From: Massilia sp. PDC64 | Lineage (GTDB): Bacteria > Pseudomonadota > Gammaproteobacteria > Burkholderiales > Burkholderiaceae_D | Assembly: GCF_900101265.1 (NCBI RefSeq) | Contig: NZ_FMZS01000009.1 | Location: 310,001-374,000, forward strand | Reading direction: 5' to 3' | Length of the DNA stretch: 64,000 nt | Part shown: positions 62,401-64,000 of the stretch, in pieces | Layout of the letters: every line of letters starts with the position of its first letter | Position numbering within the stretch: position 1 is the first letter of the stretch | Translations under genes and position numbers: made by a program | Notes under the pieces: generated by a model | Told to the model about the DNA's origin: nothing | The model's database searches: none | What the model saw: the letters and a program-made list of their open reading frames with translations, nothing else

Positions 62401-62556
62401 GCCGGATATGGAGACAGGGTCGTCGCGCAGTCGCTTGCAGCGGCAGTTTGGTGGGAGAGCGTCACGACAAGCAGCGACGTTAGACGCTTAGCAAGACAAT
62501 ATCCGGAGGATTTTGAGCAAGTCTTGCGCGACTTTCCTTCATACTTTTCGAAATGA
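59443..62556 (+). CDS. hamB: HamB, superfamily 2 helicase of the Hachiman anti-phage system
   Basis: 1037 aa from ATG 59443 (GGGAG upstream), overlapping the hamA end. SF2 helicase motifs: Walker A-type QMPTSSGKS (264-272), DEGH (373-376), SAV for the SAT motif (408-410), CTSTLAQGVNLP (604-615) and MGRAGRAG (640-647). The order and Ski2-like spacing match HamB. Long N-terminal (1-250) and C-terminal (660-1037) regions would contact HamA and DNA. Acts as DNA-loading sensor in abortive phage defence. Confidence 0.9.
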   Translation: MQPSARARYAAAVTLSKSKMYEYGVPEESHIVLPDGLELEMQFPLAVGTLGDIASEIVAASIGSRNSNPTPRSEVVFSAQILQAFDDSLLNEELSVDLRLLSAAGFYLGDVPGNAAVQVSKVKELIGQRGDYLGEALAKALDKPWELPGSTRATHRATAVLAALGEHFRTGGSVDLAVDAIRSLRNWAYRSASPHDLLMADLLGAVSATRIANSAWTLLPQYSGLPSEYWDAYLSRTSSIKEMWPSQRLLGEAGLYRGLSGVVQMPTSSGKSRATELVIRSAFLSGRTRLALVVAPFRALCQEVANDLTNAFKEDGYEVNQPSDALQVDVAAYVFGVLPESPPRVVVLTPEKLLYMLRQDPDIVQEAGLVVYDEGHQFDTGIRGVTYELLLTSIKRLLPACAQIVLISAVIQNAVAISSWLLGGASQVVSDQSLQARRLVAFASFPTGSDGQLGFNLASPGEQEFFVPRVIVREKQPRLPRERTDRFFPTDETGSTALYLALRLVGNGGVAIYAGKKLSAAKIVRDAVEQVFGRGVSLDPPSVSSNPEELRRFQNLYRENFGEESYLTKAAALGIFAHHGNTPQGIRISVEHAMRQRLIRLIVCTSTLAQGVNLPIRYLLVTSSMQGRESIKARDFHNLMGRAGRAGMYGEGTVIFTDHRLYDERRKNARRWSDSLQLVNPSGAGPTGSTLLSLFDPLRNETGTNTLATPSPVAIAARIVDDWEELYKAVGSLTSALRNNGFSTESLREQLRAKKSIVEAIESFLMTYRSDLSSAVFIAAARDLAGETLAHSLADPAQQEMLSEIFEAVGRRIERLVPEPEVQSRFGRTLLGIDKSLEIEAWVKSNLQSLEQINSDVVLFEALWPLLIALSSEKRLTDTEPGNAIRTLAGGWLDGNSFGQMLAEVDALGGTYPHGSQRRKFDIDQIVGLCEQAFGFEFSLLIAAVKESFASLTTEEAAAVFSKCADTLQKRLKYGLPNSECVAYFEAGYGDRVVAQSLAAAVWWESVTTSSDVRRLARQYPEDFEQVLRDFPSYFSK

Positions 62557-62899
62557 CTAGGCCACTGCAGCGACTAGCTAGACGGCTGCTTTAAAACAGG
62601 GCCCGAATATTTTAGCGAAATTCAATTTCTTAGAAATGGTTTAAAAAATTATCAGAAACGCATCCTGCACATTAGGAATCGGCCGAGCGCATCGCATTAT
62701 TTCCCGGCGGTTGGCCTAGCAACTTGATTTGTATCGTGCAAGGTTCCGGTCGCGTCAGTAGGCGCCGTATGGCTTCGATGCGGATGTGATGTATTCGCTT
62801 GGGCCAGTAAGCCTTCGTGCACTATATGTGACATCAAACATCTGGCTTTAGCGTCTCAATACTAATGCTGGTTAGATTTCGAGGACAGAATCCGAGAAG
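62557..62899. other. 343-bp intergenic region after hamB
   Basis: A+T-rich, between convergent hamB and the minus-strand gene at 62900. No gene, hairpin terminator or repeat was identified. Confidence 0.4.
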
Positions 62900-63538
62900 T
62901 TACGCGACGTAAGTGTCCTTTTGGTTGCGAGCGGCTTTGATGACGTCACTGGGCCGACCAAGCGCATCTTTCGGGGCGACTGGGATGGCCAGGTTACCCA
63001 TTTCCTTCGCGATCCAGCCATTTGGAAAGTGAAACCACGTTGCGAGTGACCAAGTATCCGCACATTCGCCGTAAGCCTTCAAAATTTCGCTGATGACTTG
63101 AAGGGGTTGATACATAGCGTCAAATTGATAACGAGGATAGTATACTTTTCCATCGTATGTGACGCTGAATATTCGCCTGCGACGCTTCCACTCACTTGCG
63201 GGAAGTGACTTTTTCGCTGGAGGCTTTTTCTGCAGCTTGTTGATATCTTCCGCTGTCAACCAGTCGCCTTCCTCGAACACTTCGTTTACTGTAGCCATCC
63301 GAGCAATGCGGTCTTCGAGCATGAAACTGCCCGGACGAACTTGGGTGACAATTAATCGCGCCATCTTATCCGCCGATTCAACTAGATCCTGGAAAAAATT
63401 GCTTCTAGCTAGGATCTGGACTGCTTTTTCTATGCCTTCTTCGAGCGATTCTACAACGCTTACCGGGAGGTGACGCGGCACGTTAATCATAAATCTCAGT
63501 AACTTTAGATCCTCGTCTTCCCTCAATGGTACGGTCAT
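62900..63538 (-). CDS. Hypothetical protein with MbcA/ParS-like C-terminal part
   Basis: 212 aa from ATG 63538, with AAGGAAG at good spacing; a TTG at 63556 is also in frame. It contains WLTAEDINKLQ and IFSVTYDGKVYYPRYQFD, then a C-terminal LATWFHFPNGWI...LGRPSDVIKAA, which resembles the ends of DUF2384 (MbcA/ParS) proteins. The N-terminal 80 residues are unrecognised. It lies 76 nt downstream of the small DUF2384 gene on the same strand. Function unknown. Confidence 0.6.
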   Translation of the reverse strand: MTVPLREDEDLKLLRFMINVPRHLPVSVVESLEEGIEKAVQILARSNFFQDLVESADKMARLIVTQVRPGSFMLEDRIARMATVNEVFEEGDWLTAEDINKLQKKPPAKKSLPASEWKRRRRIFSVTYDGKVYYPRYQFDAMYQPLQVISEILKAYGECADTWSLATWFHFPNGWIAKEMGNLAIPVAPKDALGRPSDVIKAARNQKDTYVA

Positions 63539-63614
63539 CGATTCTTCCTTATTCAAAGCACCTTTGCTTGCGCTCTTTTTTAAGCCAAAGGTAGCATTCT
63601 GCCCGCGGAGGCAA

Positions 63615-63902
63615 TTAAGTGTAAACTCCGTATTCCAGCCTCGTTAAATAATCTCGGACAGTCTCGATTTGGCCTGCTGTAACGAGGTCGACAGGTCGGT
63701 CATTATTAAGTGCAATCGCTGGGGTATTGAACCAGTACCAAGCCGCAGAAAAATTGTTTCCGAACAACGGCATCAAGTCCGATTCGATTGCACGCCAGCT
63801 CTCAAAATAGCTAGACGTAGTCCGTTTTTTCAATAGCCGATCAGGAACGCAATTTTTATATTTACTCCAGTAGAGCACTCTCTTACGCGACCGTATTTTC
63901 AT
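63615..63902 (-). CDS. MbcA/ParS/Xre-type (DUF2384) antitoxin-like protein
   Basis: 95 aa. The C-terminus AAWYWFNTPAIALNNDRPVD, then LVTAGQIETVRDYLTRLEYGVY, is the classical DUF2384 ending of ParS/MbcA antitoxins that pair with RES toxins. The basic N-terminus (KIRSRKRVLYWSKYK) is atypical, and no Xre HTH is evident in this short protein. No RES-domain toxin is seen beside it in the window, so it may be a solitary or divergent module. Confidence 0.7.
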   Translation of the reverse strand: MKIRSRKRVLYWSKYKNCVPDRLLKKRTTSSYFESWRAIESDLMPLFGNNFSAAWYWFNTPAIALNNDRPVDLVTAGQIETVRDYLTRLEYGVYT

Positions 63903-64000
63903 AACTTTGATCCCGTAATTGCATGACAGAATTCAGTAATTAGAATTCGCTAAAATTATCAATATAACTAAAACTATGAAGGGGCGGGCCATCCCAGAAT
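63903..64000. other. Right edge of window
   Basis: 98 A+T-rich bases upstream of the DUF2384 gene, probably containing its promoter. Nothing else can be called before the window ends. Confidence 0.3.

Noticed and set aside
1..64000. CRISPR array, tRNA, rRNA or classical insertion sequence
   Set aside because: No spaced repeat array, no cloverleaf or rRNA-like stretch and no DDE transposase motif were seen on either strand.

Overview
The window looks like an accessory (genomic-island) region of a betaproteobacterium in Burkholderiales. Oxalobacteraceae of the Massilia/Duganella kind fit best. This is an inference from the high-GC metal genes, CzcI/CzcE/CzcP-type proteins otherwise known from Cupriavidus, a PEP-CTERM protein and the style of the RND operons. 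No rRNA, tRNA, CRISPR array or classical insertion sequence was seen.

Left edge (1-7.2 kb): an A+T-richer block of three overlapping tyrosine-recombinase-type genes plus a small HTH/coiled-coil gene. Right beside it is a compact type VI secretion cassette on the minus strand: Hcp, a zinc amidase effector and an exported, probable immunity protein. From 7.2 to 8.7 kb lies debris: an AAA-ATPase tail, a signal-less merP, and a small Cys-rich gene interrupted by an in-frame TGA. An acyltransferase follows.

Copper region (10-36.7 kb): a plus-strand operon (small exported protein, TolC lipoprotein, multicopper oxidase) followed by czcE; a minus-strand run of cytochrome c, DUF305, PEP-CTERM protein and a Cys-rich copper-storage-type bundle; copAB with DUF4396; a plus-strand cusF-copC-copD unit; a copper P-type ATPase with copZ under a CueR-type promoter; a predicted PD-(D/E)XK nuclease-like gene; a decayed cusA fragment; and a full cusCBAF operon under a second CueR-type promoter. 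Together these cover periplasmic oxidation of Cu(I), binding and storage, cytoplasmic export and trans-envelope efflux. No cueR, copRS or cusRS gene is present in the window.

Middle (37-38.9 kb): kdsA and gmhA paralogues for LPS inner-core sugars.

Zinc/cadmium/cobalt region (38.9-58.2 kb): a ZIP transporter, a P1B-type ATPase with an SPC motif, czcI, two complete czcCBA tripartite pumps, two small cytochrome-related genes, a CDF transporter, a CadR-like regulator, a lipoprotein and an outer-membrane protein. A MerR-type promoter with a 19-bp spacer precedes the second czcCBA, and its operator resembles one upstream of cadR.

Right edge (58.6-64 kb): a two-gene Hachiman anti-phage system (HamA DUF1837 nuclease plus HamB helicase), then two minus-strand genes, one with an MbcA/ParS-type (DUF2384) antitoxin domain. 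A recombinase trio, a T6SS effector cassette and a phage-defence system at the two ends of a metal-resistance block suggest a mosaic mobile island carrying offence, defence and metal resistance.
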